The notes below the pieces were generated by a model, which ran no database searches, was not told the origin of the DNA, and saw nothing but the letters and a program-made list of their open reading frames with translations. From Kalymmatonema hyalinum WJT4-NPBG1 (GTDB lineage: Bacteria; Cyanobacteriota; Cyanobacteriia; Cyanobacteriales; Nostocaceae), in the NCBI GenBank assembly GCA_019359075.1, contig JAHHIB010000006.1, positions 62,001-126,000 on the forward strand: a stretch of 64,000 nt of DNA, in the 5' to 3' direction. The position numbers and the translations under genes are program-made. The number at the start of each line of letters is the position of its first letter. Within the stretch, counting starts at the first letter, position 1. Below, piece by piece: positions 17,030-25,453 of the stretch.

Positions 17030-17560
17030 CAAACATCAATAAAAAGGACTCAGTTATCAGTTTCATTACTGGGTAACAGTCCCTCCACCATTTGAACCGT
17101 TCGTCAAGAGACGTGCCGTAGGCATAAGCGTTGGTGGCTCTTTTAACAGTTACCAGTTACCAGTTATCAGTGAGCCAGCGCTGCAGGAGGGTCTCCCTCC
17201 GTAGGCGACTGGCGAACCCGAAGGGTTATCAGTTTCATCGTTGGGGGAAACACCACACCAATTGGACTGTTCGTCGTCAGACGTGCCGTAGGCATAAGCG
17301 TTGGTGGTGAGCCACTGCGGTCTTGGGGTTTCCCCAAGTAGAGCAAGTGGCGTTCGCGTGCCTCCTAAGGGAGGAGCTTCGCTAACGCGGAGCGTGCGCT
17401 TTGCGCGAGCGCGTCTCCGTTCGGCCTCAAGCCGTGCCCGTTCGCGCAGCGTGTCCGTAAGGACTCAGGGCTCAGGAGATACCCGGAGGGCGGGTTTAAA
17501 TCCCCCACCATAGCAGGCGTCACTGCGGCTGGTACTGTTCACTGTTTTAAATTCCTCACC
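17030..17560. repeat. dense cluster of palindromic and heptamer repeats
   Basis: There is no gene in about 500 bases. It contains two copies of GTGCCGTAGGCATAAGCGTTGGTGG (17113 and 17283; the first 14 bases also occur at 8526), heptamers CAGTTAC/CAGTTAT (17139-17170), the hairpin CTTGGGG-TTT-CCCCAAG (17323-17339) and blocks such as GGGAGGAGCTTCGCTAACGC. These are dispersed repeats of Nostocales. A frame of about 70 codons across them (17301-17513) is spurious. Confidence 0.85.
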
Positions 17561-17626
17561 ATACGTTTGATAGCTGATAACTGTTCACGCTCTTTAACCA
17601 CTTTAGTACTTTATTTCTCTAAAATT

Positions 17627-18166
17627 ATGGAAGTTACAAGACAAACCACTCAAAAGCACGCTCAAACAAAAGGCGCACAAACTCCAGAAAAAAGCTTATT
17701 CTTCAAAATTCTTAATGTTGCTGGACCAATTGCTGGTTTCATTGCTGCCCTCTCACCCCTACCACTCTACTTTTGGACTCATCAGCCCCAGTCTCTACCG
17801 ATTGGTGCAACCTTTACTAGTAATAACCAAACAATCAAACTAGAGGTAGCAAGAGTTGCCCAAGAACTATCCAAAGGGCTCAAATTCCGCAAGTCAATAC
17901 CGAACAACCACGGAATGCTATTTGCTATCAACAAATCCGAACCAATTAGCTTGTGGATGAAGGATACTCACATCCCCCTAGATATGATATTTCTCAAAAG
18001 TGGAGAAATTAAACATATCGTCAGGAATGCGCCACCCTGCACAACGAGGGAATGTCCTAAATACAATTCAGTTCATCCTGTAAATCAAGTCATCGAATTA
18101 CCCGCAGGTAGCGCAGATTCTCTCGGGTTAAATAATGGAGAATTTCTCAAAATAAATTTTAATTAG
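17627..18166 (+). CDS. DUF192 membrane-anchored protein
   Basis: This 179-residue protein has an N-terminal transmembrane segment (LNVAGPIAGFIAALSPLPLY, about 30-50) followed by a DUF192 domain: LSKGLKFRKSIPNNHGMLF, SLWMKDTHIPLDMIFL and VNQVIELPAGSADSLGL are the family's conserved blocks. The domain should lie on the far side of the membrane. DUF192 proteins are small beta-rich proteins of unknown role. The start is taken at 17627; an in-frame ATG at 17567 would add 20 residues from repeat-like DNA. A strong bidirectional hairpin follows the gene. Confidence 0.85.
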   Translation: MEVTRQTTQKHAQTKGAQTPEKSLFFKILNVAGPIAGFIAALSPLPLYFWTHQPQSLPIGATFTSNNQTIKLEVARVAQELSKGLKFRKSIPNNHGMLFAINKSEPISLWMKDTHIPLDMIFLKSGEIKHIVRNAPPCTTRECPKYNSVHPVNQVIELPAGSADSLGLNNGEFLKINFN

Positions 18167-18210
18167 CCTCAAGTCCTGAGCAAACAACAAAAGAGCAAAA
18201 ATCAGGCTTG

Positions 18211-18246
18211 AAATCCCTAAACCTCCTTGTGTTTAGGGATTTTACT
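18211..18246 (+). terminator. terminator between convergent genes
   Basis: AAATCCCTAAAC and GTTTAGGGATTT form a perfect 12-bp stem around an 8-base loop, with T-rich sequence after it. It lies between the DUF192 gene (plus) and a small membrane-protein frame (minus) and can serve both directions. Confidence 0.85.
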
Positions 18247-18486
18247 TTGCTTAAAGATACGATTGAGATACATTTTTCTTTTTGTCAATACAACTATATT
18301 TGAAATTAGCTTCAACACTGTATAGGCAAAGATAACATCAAAACTTAAACAATTCATCGGATGTATCAAAAATCCTGACAGCCATAGAATAAACGTATAA
18401 GTCACAAGGCTTACAAGAGTTTTAACCAATAACGATGCTTTGTTGGGCTTTGCCCAAAAGAGTATCTCTGCGACAAGTTCTCTCAA
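18217..18486 (-). CDS. small hypothetical membrane protein
   Basis: A minus-strand frame of 89 residues has two probable transmembrane helices (LVKTLVSLVTYTFILWLSGF at about 20-39 and VIFAYTVLKLISNIVVL at about 51-67) and a basic C-terminus. Its 3' end lies inside the terminator hairpin. I do not recognise the family. It is the only minus-strand gene between the DUF192 gene and the conjugation block, and could encode a small accessory membrane protein. Confidence 0.45.
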   Translation of the reverse strand: MRELVAEILFWAKPNKASLLVKTLVSLVTYTFILWLSGFLIHPMNCLSFDVIFAYTVLKLISNIVVLTKRKMYLNRIFKQSKIPKHKEV

Positions 18487-18520
18487 AAATTAGCTCTCAT
18501 AAATCCATAATTACACCCAC

Positions 18521-19132
18521 ATGAGAACCAACTACGACTCCGATTACAATAAGGACTATACATCCTACGAACAAGAATACGGATATCCTGTTTCAGCGAG
18601 ACGTCGCCGTACTTGGAAAGAAAATGGCACAATCGCCGGTTTGATGGCTGTTGGCACCGGATTGATGATTGTGGATATCTCAATCCACAACATGGTTATG
18701 GCATCACTTGCATTTGCTACTGCCATCGTCGCATTAATGCCCAAAAAAGCAAACAGCCTGCTTTCTAACTTTGAGAAATGGCAGCGCAAGTACGGCATCA
18801 ACATTTACACAATCATGTTTTGTTTGGTAGGTGTGGTATTCCTGCTGGATATGTCAGTTGCACCAGCTAGCGCGCAATTCATGAACAGTGCTGAAAAATT
18901 CTTTACAGATGATAAGTACTTCCCTGGTATTGATAAAAAAGTAACTGGTTTCATTTTCGCAGTACTGCGCGGTCTGTTCCTTATTTATCTCGCTATCGGT
19001 CTTATCCGAGTCGTCCAAGCAGCCAGAAATGATGAAGATTGGCAGACCATTGCCCGTACTCCAATTATTATTGCAATCACCATAGTTGTTGGCGATATCC
19101 TCGCTGGGCTAGTAGTCGGTGGCGGCGGCTAA
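18521..19132 (+). CDS. type IV secretion pilin-like membrane protein (VirB2-like)
   Basis: This 203-residue protein starts the conjugation block. A charged Tyr-rich N-terminus (about 1-30) is followed by two hydrophobic helices (about 35-70), a third (INIYTIMFCLVGVVFLLDMS, about 94-113) ending in APASAQ, a plausible signal-peptidase site, and two more C-terminal helices (IFAVLRGLFLIYLAIGLIRV, then PIIIAITIVVGDILAGLVVG). The part after APASA, with two helices and a small polar loop, has the size and layout of VirB2/TrbC pilins. It stands directly before the VirB3-like and VirB4 genes, as virB2 does. The assignment is by position and topology, not by a sequence signature. Confidence 0.6.
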   Translation: MRTNYDSDYNKDYTSYEQEYGYPVSARRRRTWKENGTIAGLMAVGTGLMIVDISIHNMVMASLAFATAIVALMPKKANSLLSNFEKWQRKYGINIYTIMFCLVGVVFLLDMSVAPASAQFMNSAEKFFTDDKYFPGIDKKVTGFIFAVLRGLFLIYLAIGLIRVVQAARNDEDWQTIARTPIIIAITIVVGDILAGLVVGGGG

Positions 19133-19284
19133 ACACAACGCAGCACAGCCAACCCTGCTAAGGCTTGATTAGTAAGCTGTCGGCTATACAATTTTCCTAC
19201 CCCATAGCCTTGCTGTAAGGACGGAAGCTTACAAAAAGTGCAACTTGTAGACGCGACAGCTTATCACTCCTACTTGAATCAAAT

Positions 19285-19623
19285 ATGCCTAGAGACAGAG
19301 AATTCCGTACCGTTAACCGAGTCTTAGGTGACCAACCACGCCTCGGTCCATTTCCCGCCGACCAAATTGTTCCTTGGAGTGCGATCGCACTGATCATGTA
19401 TGTAGTAGTCCAAGGATTTCTTCAAGCAGGTGTGCTTGCAACAGGAATATCAATTGCCTGGGGATGGGCAACTTGGTGGACGGTCACATCAAATAAAGCC
19501 TTCTTAGGTAAGTTTGTCGGTACTCCCCGCATCACTCGCGGATATAAGCCCTTCGTTTCATTGGTTAATCCACACCGAAGCGAACCAAGAAAAAAACCCG
19601 CTTCTAAACGCAAACGCAAATAA
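19285..19623 (+). CDS. VirB3-like inner-membrane protein
   Basis: This 112-residue protein has a polar N-terminus (FRTVNRVLGDQPRLGPFPAD), two closely spaced membrane helices (IVPWSAIALIMYVVVQGFL, then VLATGISIAWGWATWWTV) and a basic Lys/Arg-rich tail. Small size, a helical hairpin near the N-terminus and position directly before virB4 (35 bases) match VirB3/TraL, which links the pilin to the VirB4 ATPase. Sequence alone does not prove it. Confidence 0.6.
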   Translation: MPRDREFRTVNRVLGDQPRLGPFPADQIVPWSAIALIMYVVVQGFLQAGVLATGISIAWGWATWWTVTSNKAFLGKFVGTPRITRGYKPFVSLVNPHRSEPRKKPASKRKRK

Positions 19624-19658
19624 CTTTTTTTAATAATTAACGCAGATATTATACCGCC

Positions 19659-22574
19659 ATGACTTCGACTAAATCAACCAAGCCGAAAGATAAACTTGGC
19701 AGACAATCCCTCGAAACCGAACAATTAGGAGTAGTAAAAAATCTTACCCCGTTTGAAGATATCACCCACATAGCAGGGATTGCAAGTATCTCACTTGGTG
19801 GTCGTAAAAATATTGGTGCACTCATTCTCAAGAAGAAGGAAGATATCCAAATCAGATTTTGCTTTGATATCCAAGGTATTCACCCATCCCTTAGCTCTGA
19901 ACAAATCCTACCTATATTTGAAAATATCGAGGGCGGACTCAAAGAATTACCCGAACGCGAAACCTTAACAATCCACATTGGCTCATTTACGGATGATACC
20001 TTCCGGCAACAAGAATTAAAGAAAATCGAAAAAGAATGTGACCTCGAACAGCTAACATTACTTATGAGGTCAGAACGGCTGCGAACACGCGAACTTACTC
20101 AAGCAGGGGTACGTAAAAATAAGTTTCTCCGCTTCTGGTGTACCTATACCGTACTCGCGGCTGAAAACAGCAAAAGCAATGACCCCATTGAGAAAACTAT
20201 CAAACAACTACAAACCTATTGGCAAGGATTTACTGGCGAAATTCATTCTGTACGTCACCAGAGAATCGAAACCATCCTGCGGGATAGCTTCACCTCTGGA
20301 TTCCAAATGTGGGAGCAAATTATCTCCAATACAATGGGATTAAGCGCCAAAGTACTAAAAGCAGATGATATTTGGGAAGTTATCTGGAATCAATTCAACC
20401 GTAGTGAAGTACCACCCATTCCCAACCCTCTTATTCTTGATGAAGCAGGGCTTAGGGAAAAACAAACTAGCGATTTTCATATCAAACACCTAGTTCTGGA
20501 AAACGAACAATCAGTTCCCTTCCTCGACCGTGGTTGGGTTAAGCTTCAAGATAAGTATATCGGTGTGCTGCAATTTAGCGAGAAACCCCAAGGATGGGTT
20601 GATGAATACGACCAACTACGATACCTGTGGGAAGTCATATCCAAAGAAAAAATCTCCGACACGGAAATTATATGCCAGCTATCCAAAGCAAATCAAGGGC
20701 TAGCAAAAACAGCTTTACAACGCATAACCAAACAGTCAATTACATCTAGTGCCATGTCTGCGGATAAAGGCTCCATCGATGTTAAGGCAAACATGAACAT
20801 TGAAGAAGCTGTACGGGCACAAGAAACTATCCTCAGAGGTTCTATCCCCATCCACACAGCAGTTGTTTTTTGTATCCATCGTCACACTCGTTCTCAACTA
20901 GATGAAGCTTGCAAGTATCTGTCTAGCTGCTTTCTACGACCAGCGGTAGTTGATAGAGAAGTAGAATACACATGGAAAACTTGGCTGCAAACAATACCTA
21001 TTATTTGGGAGAATTTACTAACAAAGCCATTTAACCGCCGCCTTCCATATTTCTCTTGTGAAGTACCAGGAATCATGCCCTTAGTACGCACCGCCACAGG
21101 TGATAAAAATGGGTTTGAACTGATCGCCGAAGAGGGAGGAACACCCGTACATCTCGACTTGTACAATCAGCATAAAAACTTGGCTGTCTTCGGTACTACC
21201 CGTGCTGGTAAATCTGTACTAGTCGCAGGATTATTAACACCAGCCCTGGCGCAAGGTATCCCCGTTATCGCCCTGGACTATCCCAAGCCTGATGGGAGTT
21301 CCACATTTACCGACTATACCAAATTCATGGGAACAGAAGGGGCGTATTTTGATATTAGCAAAGAATCAAACAATTTATTTGAATTACCCGATTTGAGGGG
21401 GTATGAACCTGAAGTTATTAAGGAGCGCATGACTGATTTCAAGGATTTTTTGAAATCAACACTCCTGACAATGGTACTAGGGACAAACCCGATAGGAGTC
21501 AGTCCCACAATGATATCAAATATCGAGAGTATTATTACAATTGCAATTGAAACATTTTTTAATGATGATGATATCAAGCTTCGGTATAAACTCGCTCTAG
21601 AAAATGGAGTAGGAACAACCGAATGGGTAGATATACCAACTCTTAAAGATTTCTACAATTACTGCTCACCGGGATTTATTAAGCTTGATTCAATTGCTAA
21701 TAATAGTAAGGAAATACTTGATGCATTAGACCACATTAGGTTACGATTAAAGTTCTGGTTAAATTCACGAGTTGGTCAATCAATCGCTAATCCATCTAGC
21801 TTTAAAACTGATGCCAGACTACTCGTATTTGCACTGCGTTCACTTTCTTCAGAAGCAGATGCAGCAGTCCTCGCACTCAGCGCTTATGCAGCTGCCTTGC
21901 GTCGTGCTTTATCATCTAAAGCAAGTATCTTCTTCCTTGACGAAGCACCGATTCTCTTTTCTTTCGAGTCAATTGCCGAACTTATTGGAAGACTCTGTGC
22001 CAACGGTGCAAAAGCTGGTATACGTGTTATTTTATCAGCACAAGAGCCAGAAAGTATATTTCATAGTAAATCTGCTGACAAAATATTCGCGAATATTACT
22101 ACACGGTTGATAGGGAGAATTCAAACATCAGCAGTAGACCCGTTTGTTAACCGATTCAAATACCCATCAGAAATTATCTCACGCAATAGTACCGAAGCTT
22201 TTTTCCCGAAGCAAGAAAGTATTTACTCGCAGTGGTTACTTGATGATAATGGCAAACTAACCTTCTGTCGTTATTATCCTGCTTATTGCTTACTTGCAGC
22301 AGTAGCAAACAACCCAAACGAGCAAGAACTCCGTACTTTATTCCTTAAGAAATATGCCAATAATCCAATGCTTGGAATGGTGAGGTTTACGGAAGCTTAC
22401 GTACAGATGATTCGTGGAGATGAGTTAAGTCAAGATGCGAAAGAACTACTGGAAATACTGGATAAAAATAACGGTACGCAATTAAAGCTAGTACAAACTA
22501 TAGAAGAAAAATTAACTAATAATCAGGTTAATCTACCTGATGAAAAATCAATAATTCCTAGACAAGTGGCTTAG
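19659..22574 (+). CDS. virB4: VirB4/TraC-family conjugation ATPase
   Basis: This 971-residue ATPase powers the secretion channel. The N-terminal 480 residues are the less conserved VirB4 N-domain. The motor domain has Walker A FGTTRAGKSVLVAG (about 512), the IALDYPKPDGS strand, Walker B ASIFFLDEAPILF (about 757) and the RVILSAQEPESIF motif (about 795), as in VirB4/TraC. The length is at the upper end of the family. It is the best anchor for calling the surrounding genes a type IV secretion system. Confidence 0.92.
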   Translation: MTSTKSTKPKDKLGRQSLETEQLGVVKNLTPFEDITHIAGIASISLGGRKNIGALILKKKEDIQIRFCFDIQGIHPSLSSEQILPIFENIEGGLKELPERETLTIHIGSFTDDTFRQQELKKIEKECDLEQLTLLMRSERLRTRELTQAGVRKNKFLRFWCTYTVLAAENSKSNDPIEKTIKQLQTYWQGFTGEIHSVRHQRIETILRDSFTSGFQMWEQIISNTMGLSAKVLKADDIWEVIWNQFNRSEVPPIPNPLILDEAGLREKQTSDFHIKHLVLENEQSVPFLDRGWVKLQDKYIGVLQFSEKPQGWVDEYDQLRYLWEVISKEKISDTEIICQLSKANQGLAKTALQRITKQSITSSAMSADKGSIDVKANMNIEEAVRAQETILRGSIPIHTAVVFCIHRHTRSQLDEACKYLSSCFLRPAVVDREVEYTWKTWLQTIPIIWENLLTKPFNRRLPYFSCEVPGIMPLVRTATGDKNGFELIAEEGGTPVHLDLYNQHKNLAVFGTTRAGKSVLVAGLLTPALAQGIPVIALDYPKPDGSSTFTDYTKFMGTEGAYFDISKESNNLFELPDLRGYEPEVIKERMTDFKDFLKSTLLTMVLGTNPIGVSPTMISNIESIITIAIETFFNDDDIKLRYKLALENGVGTTEWVDIPTLKDFYNYCSPGFIKLDSIANNSKEILDALDHIRLRLKFWLNSRVGQSIANPSSFKTDARLLVFALRSLSSEADAAVLALSAYAAALRRALSSKASIFFLDEAPILFSFESIAELIGRLCANGAKAGIRVILSAQEPESIFHSKSADKIFANITTRLIGRIQTSAVDPFVNRFKYPSEIISRNSTEAFFPKQESIYSQWLLDDNGKLTFCRYYPAYCLLAAVANNPNEQELRTLFLKKYANNPMLGMVRFTEAYVQMIRGDELSQDAKELLEILDKNNGTQLKLVQTIEEKLTNNQVNLPDEKSIIPRQVA

Positions 22575-22612
22575 TTTTCATTGCCACGTTAGTTAATTTA
22601 TCCAGCAAATGT

Positions 22613-23359
22613 ATGAAACTAAAGTTAAAGTTTAAACCAACTAAAGTAGTTATAATCGGGTCAGCAATTGGTCTTGTGACTCTCTTCGGTGCAACCCCCA
22701 GTTATGCCTTCTCAGTTAAAGATTTCTTTCATGGGATTTTAGGCGAACTCAATAGCTATTTTGAACAAACCAAAAGCGAACTAACCGCAGTGATAAATGA
22801 AAGCTGGGGTGGGATGAAAGGGGAAGCAAAAACTGCTACCAACAATGCAACCGGAACTATGGGTTTACCAGACCCTGTAAAAAGTGCAGACAAACTCAAA
22901 AACCAACTCAAAGGCAAGGGTAACTGGAACGAAAGCAATACTGTCGAGGGTGCAGTTTTTGCTGGTAACGAACTGGAACGCGAAACCACCCGTGCTACAG
23001 TTGAAAGCGTTTTGGGAGAAAAAGGGCAAGAACGCACCAAGAAGGAAATTGAAGCAACCCAACAAACAGTAGCCGACGCGCAAGATTTGGCAAACCAAGC
23101 TCAAGGTATGGATGCTTCGCAGAATATCCTCAAGGTAATCGCTGCTCAAAACGCCCAAATTGTCTCGATGTTGGGACAGTCCCGTACTGATGGACTGCAA
23201 CAAAGGCATGATGCACAGCAAACTAACCTCATGCTATCCCAAATTGCCGAACAAGGCGCAAGCGATCGCCGCCGTCAAAACCTAATAATGGACGGCATAA
23301 CCGCCCAATACATGGAAATCAGCGGGTTTAGCTCTCTCAAAACGACTGCTGGTAAATAG
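22613..23359 (+). CDS. secreted VirB5-like protein
   Basis: This 248-residue protein has a clear signal peptide (KVVIIGSAIGLVTLFGATPS ending YA-F near residue 33). The mature part is helical and polar, with coiled-coil character (KKEIEATQQTVADAQDLANQ) and a Gln-rich C-terminus (RHDAQQTNLMLSQIAEQGAS). Size, export signal and helical nature match VirB5/TrbJ-type pilus-tip proteins, and it lies between virB4 and virB6 as expected. There is no sequence signature, so the call is by context. Confidence 0.6.
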   Translation: MKLKLKFKPTKVVIIGSAIGLVTLFGATPSYAFSVKDFFHGILGELNSYFEQTKSELTAVINESWGGMKGEAKTATNNATGTMGLPDPVKSADKLKNQLKGKGNWNESNTVEGAVFAGNELERETTRATVESVLGEKGQERTKKEIEATQQTVADAQDLANQAQGMDASQNILKVIAAQNAQIVSMLGQSRTDGLQQRHDAQQTNLMLSQIAEQGASDRRRQNLIMDGITAQYMEISGFSSLKTTAGK

Positions 23360-23476
23360 TTTGTTGTAAACGGTCATGCGGACACTCCCTTCAAGTTAGG
23401 AAACTCGCCCACAGGGGTGTCCTCTCTATTGCAGAGATGACCCCCTCGCCATCAGCCACCAAGTCATCAAAGCAAC

Positions 23477-24625
23477 ATGTTAGAACATCTCGTAATTGCA
23501 ACCGATCCATTTTTTGGACAAGACATTTTAGAAAATGCTGCTGGGGGAGCGCAACTCGTAGCAGAAGGATTTAACGAACTTTGGCAAGAAACCCTCAACG
23601 GCAACTTATATGGCTCGATGTGCAAAGTTGGTCAGTTCTTTGCGATCGCGACTCTCACCCTTTTTATGGTCGAATTGGGCAAAAACTGGATAAATCAAGA
23701 GGACATGAAAGCTCTCTCCAGTTGGATATGGCCCATTATAGTTGTCGGGCTACTAACTAGCAATGGCGCATTACTCAGAAGTGGGACACTCGCCATACGC
23801 GGATATATTAATACTGTCAATAATGATATTCTCGAATTTACCGCTGCTGGAGCAAATTTAGAAGTAGCGTTTAACCGAGCCGTCGCCAATATTGCCCTCC
23901 AACAGCAAGTCGGAGCAGCAATGGAAAGATGTCGCTCAATTCCAGGTAACACAAGTGATTCAATTGCTTGCTTGCAGCGAGCAGAAGCTGAACTCAAAAC
24001 ATCTGCACCGAAATTGTTTAAAGGAGAAGCTCCCGACAGCGGTAGCTGGGAATTTAACCCCTTAAAAAGTTTGTCAGATGCTGCATACGCACTCGAAAGT
24101 CTCTCCCCCGGTCAAATTGCCGAAAAAATAGGTAACTCCATCACCAGTGCGATTGGTTCGATGATAACCGGGTTTGTTGCGGTCATCCTTCTGGCTCTAA
24201 ACAATGCCTACCAATGGGGAATTGAGTTCACAATGCTTTTAACCGCTTTACTTGGTCCATTAGCAGTCGGCGGTTCGCTACTCCCCTTTGGCGCTAAACC
24301 CATTTTCGCTTGGTTAACTGGTTATTTTTCAGTTGGAATGGCAAAACTTTGCTTCAACATCATTATTGGGCTATGCGGACAACTCATTGCCAATTCCGAA
24401 CAAAACCAACCAATGATTTTCTTATTATTTGTGGGATTGGTTTCTCCTATTCTTGCATCTGCATTAGCCGCTGGTGGTGGACTCGCAGTTTGGACGGGAC
24501 TCGGTAAAGTCACATCATTTGGATCTGAAGTTGTAGCAGGAATTGCCACTGGTGGAGCAAGCACAGCAGCAACAGTAGCTATCAATACCACAAAACTTAT
24601 CGCTTCAAAAACCAGGAACAGATAA
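23477..24625 (+). CDS. virB6: VirB6/TrbL-like polytopic membrane protein
   Basis: This 382-residue protein has about six hydrophobic helices: two around residues 55-100, then a soluble Cys-containing loop (MERCRSIPGNTSDSIACLQR) and a C-terminal cluster (SAIGSMITGFVAVILLALN, FTMLLTALLGPLAVGGSLL, LCFNIIIGLCGQLIA, FLLFVGLVSPILASALAAGG). This layout is that of VirB6/TrbL, the inner-membrane channel component. It follows the VirB5-like gene and ends 6 bases before the VirB8-like gene, so the two are probably co-translated. Confidence 0.78.
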   Translation: MLEHLVIATDPFFGQDILENAAGGAQLVAEGFNELWQETLNGNLYGSMCKVGQFFAIATLTLFMVELGKNWINQEDMKALSSWIWPIIVVGLLTSNGALLRSGTLAIRGYINTVNNDILEFTAAGANLEVAFNRAVANIALQQQVGAAMERCRSIPGNTSDSIACLQRAEAELKTSAPKLFKGEAPDSGSWEFNPLKSLSDAAYALESLSPGQIAEKIGNSITSAIGSMITGFVAVILLALNNAYQWGIEFTMLLTALLGPLAVGGSLLPFGAKPIFAWLTGYFSVGMAKLCFNIIIGLCGQLIANSEQNQPMIFLLFVGLVSPILASALAAGGGLAVWTGLGKVTSFGSEVVAGIATGGASTAATVAINTTKLIASKTRNR

Positions 24626-24631
24626 TCAACC

Positions 24632-25414
24632 ATGCTCAAATCAAAATCAAAATCACAGCCACTTCGCCTCCTCAGTTACGGACAATCTACATCAGCACCA
24701 GTTGCAATTACAACTACAGTAGGCGCAGCAGCAGGCATACTCTCTCTTTTATTACAATTTGTCAATTTTGGAGCAAATTCTGCTGCTGCCAAATACATGA
24801 AAGGTATGACATTTGTACAACTCCAAGATGGAACAACCGCAGCAGCTAAAACTCTTGGTCCTGGAGAAAGAACTAACGAAACTGTGAAAACTTTCGTCAC
24901 CAATAGCATGGTGAAGTTATTCAACTGGGATGGAATTATCAACACCGACGAAAATGGTAAGCTCATTCAAAAAGTTGATAAGGGAGTAGAAATCGAAACC
25001 GAAAATGGAAGTAGAAGAAAAATTCCCAGTGATGTTTGGTCAGCAGCATTTACTTTATCTGAAAACCAAGATTTTCGTGCCAGCTTCCTCAAAAAACTAG
25101 CTGAAACAATTCCTGAAGGTATACTCTCTGGGCAAGGTACAGTCACACTCGTCACCAACTACATCTCTGAACCGAGAAAAATATCTTCAGGCAAGTGGGA
25201 AGTTGATATTATCGCCAGTTTAGTTACGTTTAATGGCGAAAGAAACAAAAGTAAAGGTTTACCTTTTAATAAAACAATAACTGTTGCAGCAGTAGATACA
25301 CCACAGAATCCACCTCAAACTACTGATATTGCTCAAAAAGTGTACCAAGCCAGACTTTCTGGTTTAGAAATTATTCAAATTGTCGATTATGAACTCGGTA
25401 AAAAGAAAATATAG
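24632..25414 (+). CDS. VirB8-like bitopic membrane protein
   Basis: This 260-residue protein has a short basic cytoplasmic N-terminus, one membrane helix (about 24-48, TVGAAAGILSLLLQFVNFG) and a periplasmic domain with a strand-rich C-terminal half (SGQGTVTLVTNYISEPRKIS, GKWEVDIIASLVTFNGERNK) that would suit the NTF2-like fold of VirB8/TraE. Position between virB6 and virB10 supports this. No conserved motif is decisive, so it is a structural guess. Confidence 0.55.
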   Translation: MLKSKSKSQPLRLLSYGQSTSAPVAITTTVGAAAGILSLLLQFVNFGANSAAAKYMKGMTFVQLQDGTTAAAKTLGPGERTNETVKTFVTNSMVKLFNWDGIINTDENGKLIQKVDKGVEIETENGSRRKIPSDVWSAAFTLSENQDFRASFLKKLAETIPEGILSGQGTVTLVTNYISEPRKISSGKWEVDIIASLVTFNGERNKSKGLPFNKTITVAAVDTPQNPPQTTDIAQKVYQARLSGLEIIQIVDYELGKKKI

Positions 25415-25453
25415 CACGAAAAATTAAGTTTTAGTAATAATTTTACAAGAATT

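Noticed and set aside
17301-17513. 70-codon frame (starts MVVSHCGLG)
   Set aside because: It is composed entirely of palindromic repeat DNA; Arg/Ser/Ala-rich translation is a by-product of the repeats.
17478-17515. tRNA-like 3' end (GCGGGTTTAAATCCCCCACCA)
   Set aside because: The T-loop would have T instead of the invariant C56, the T stem has a mismatch and no matching D and anticodon arms precede it; the surrounding sequence is dispersed repeat.
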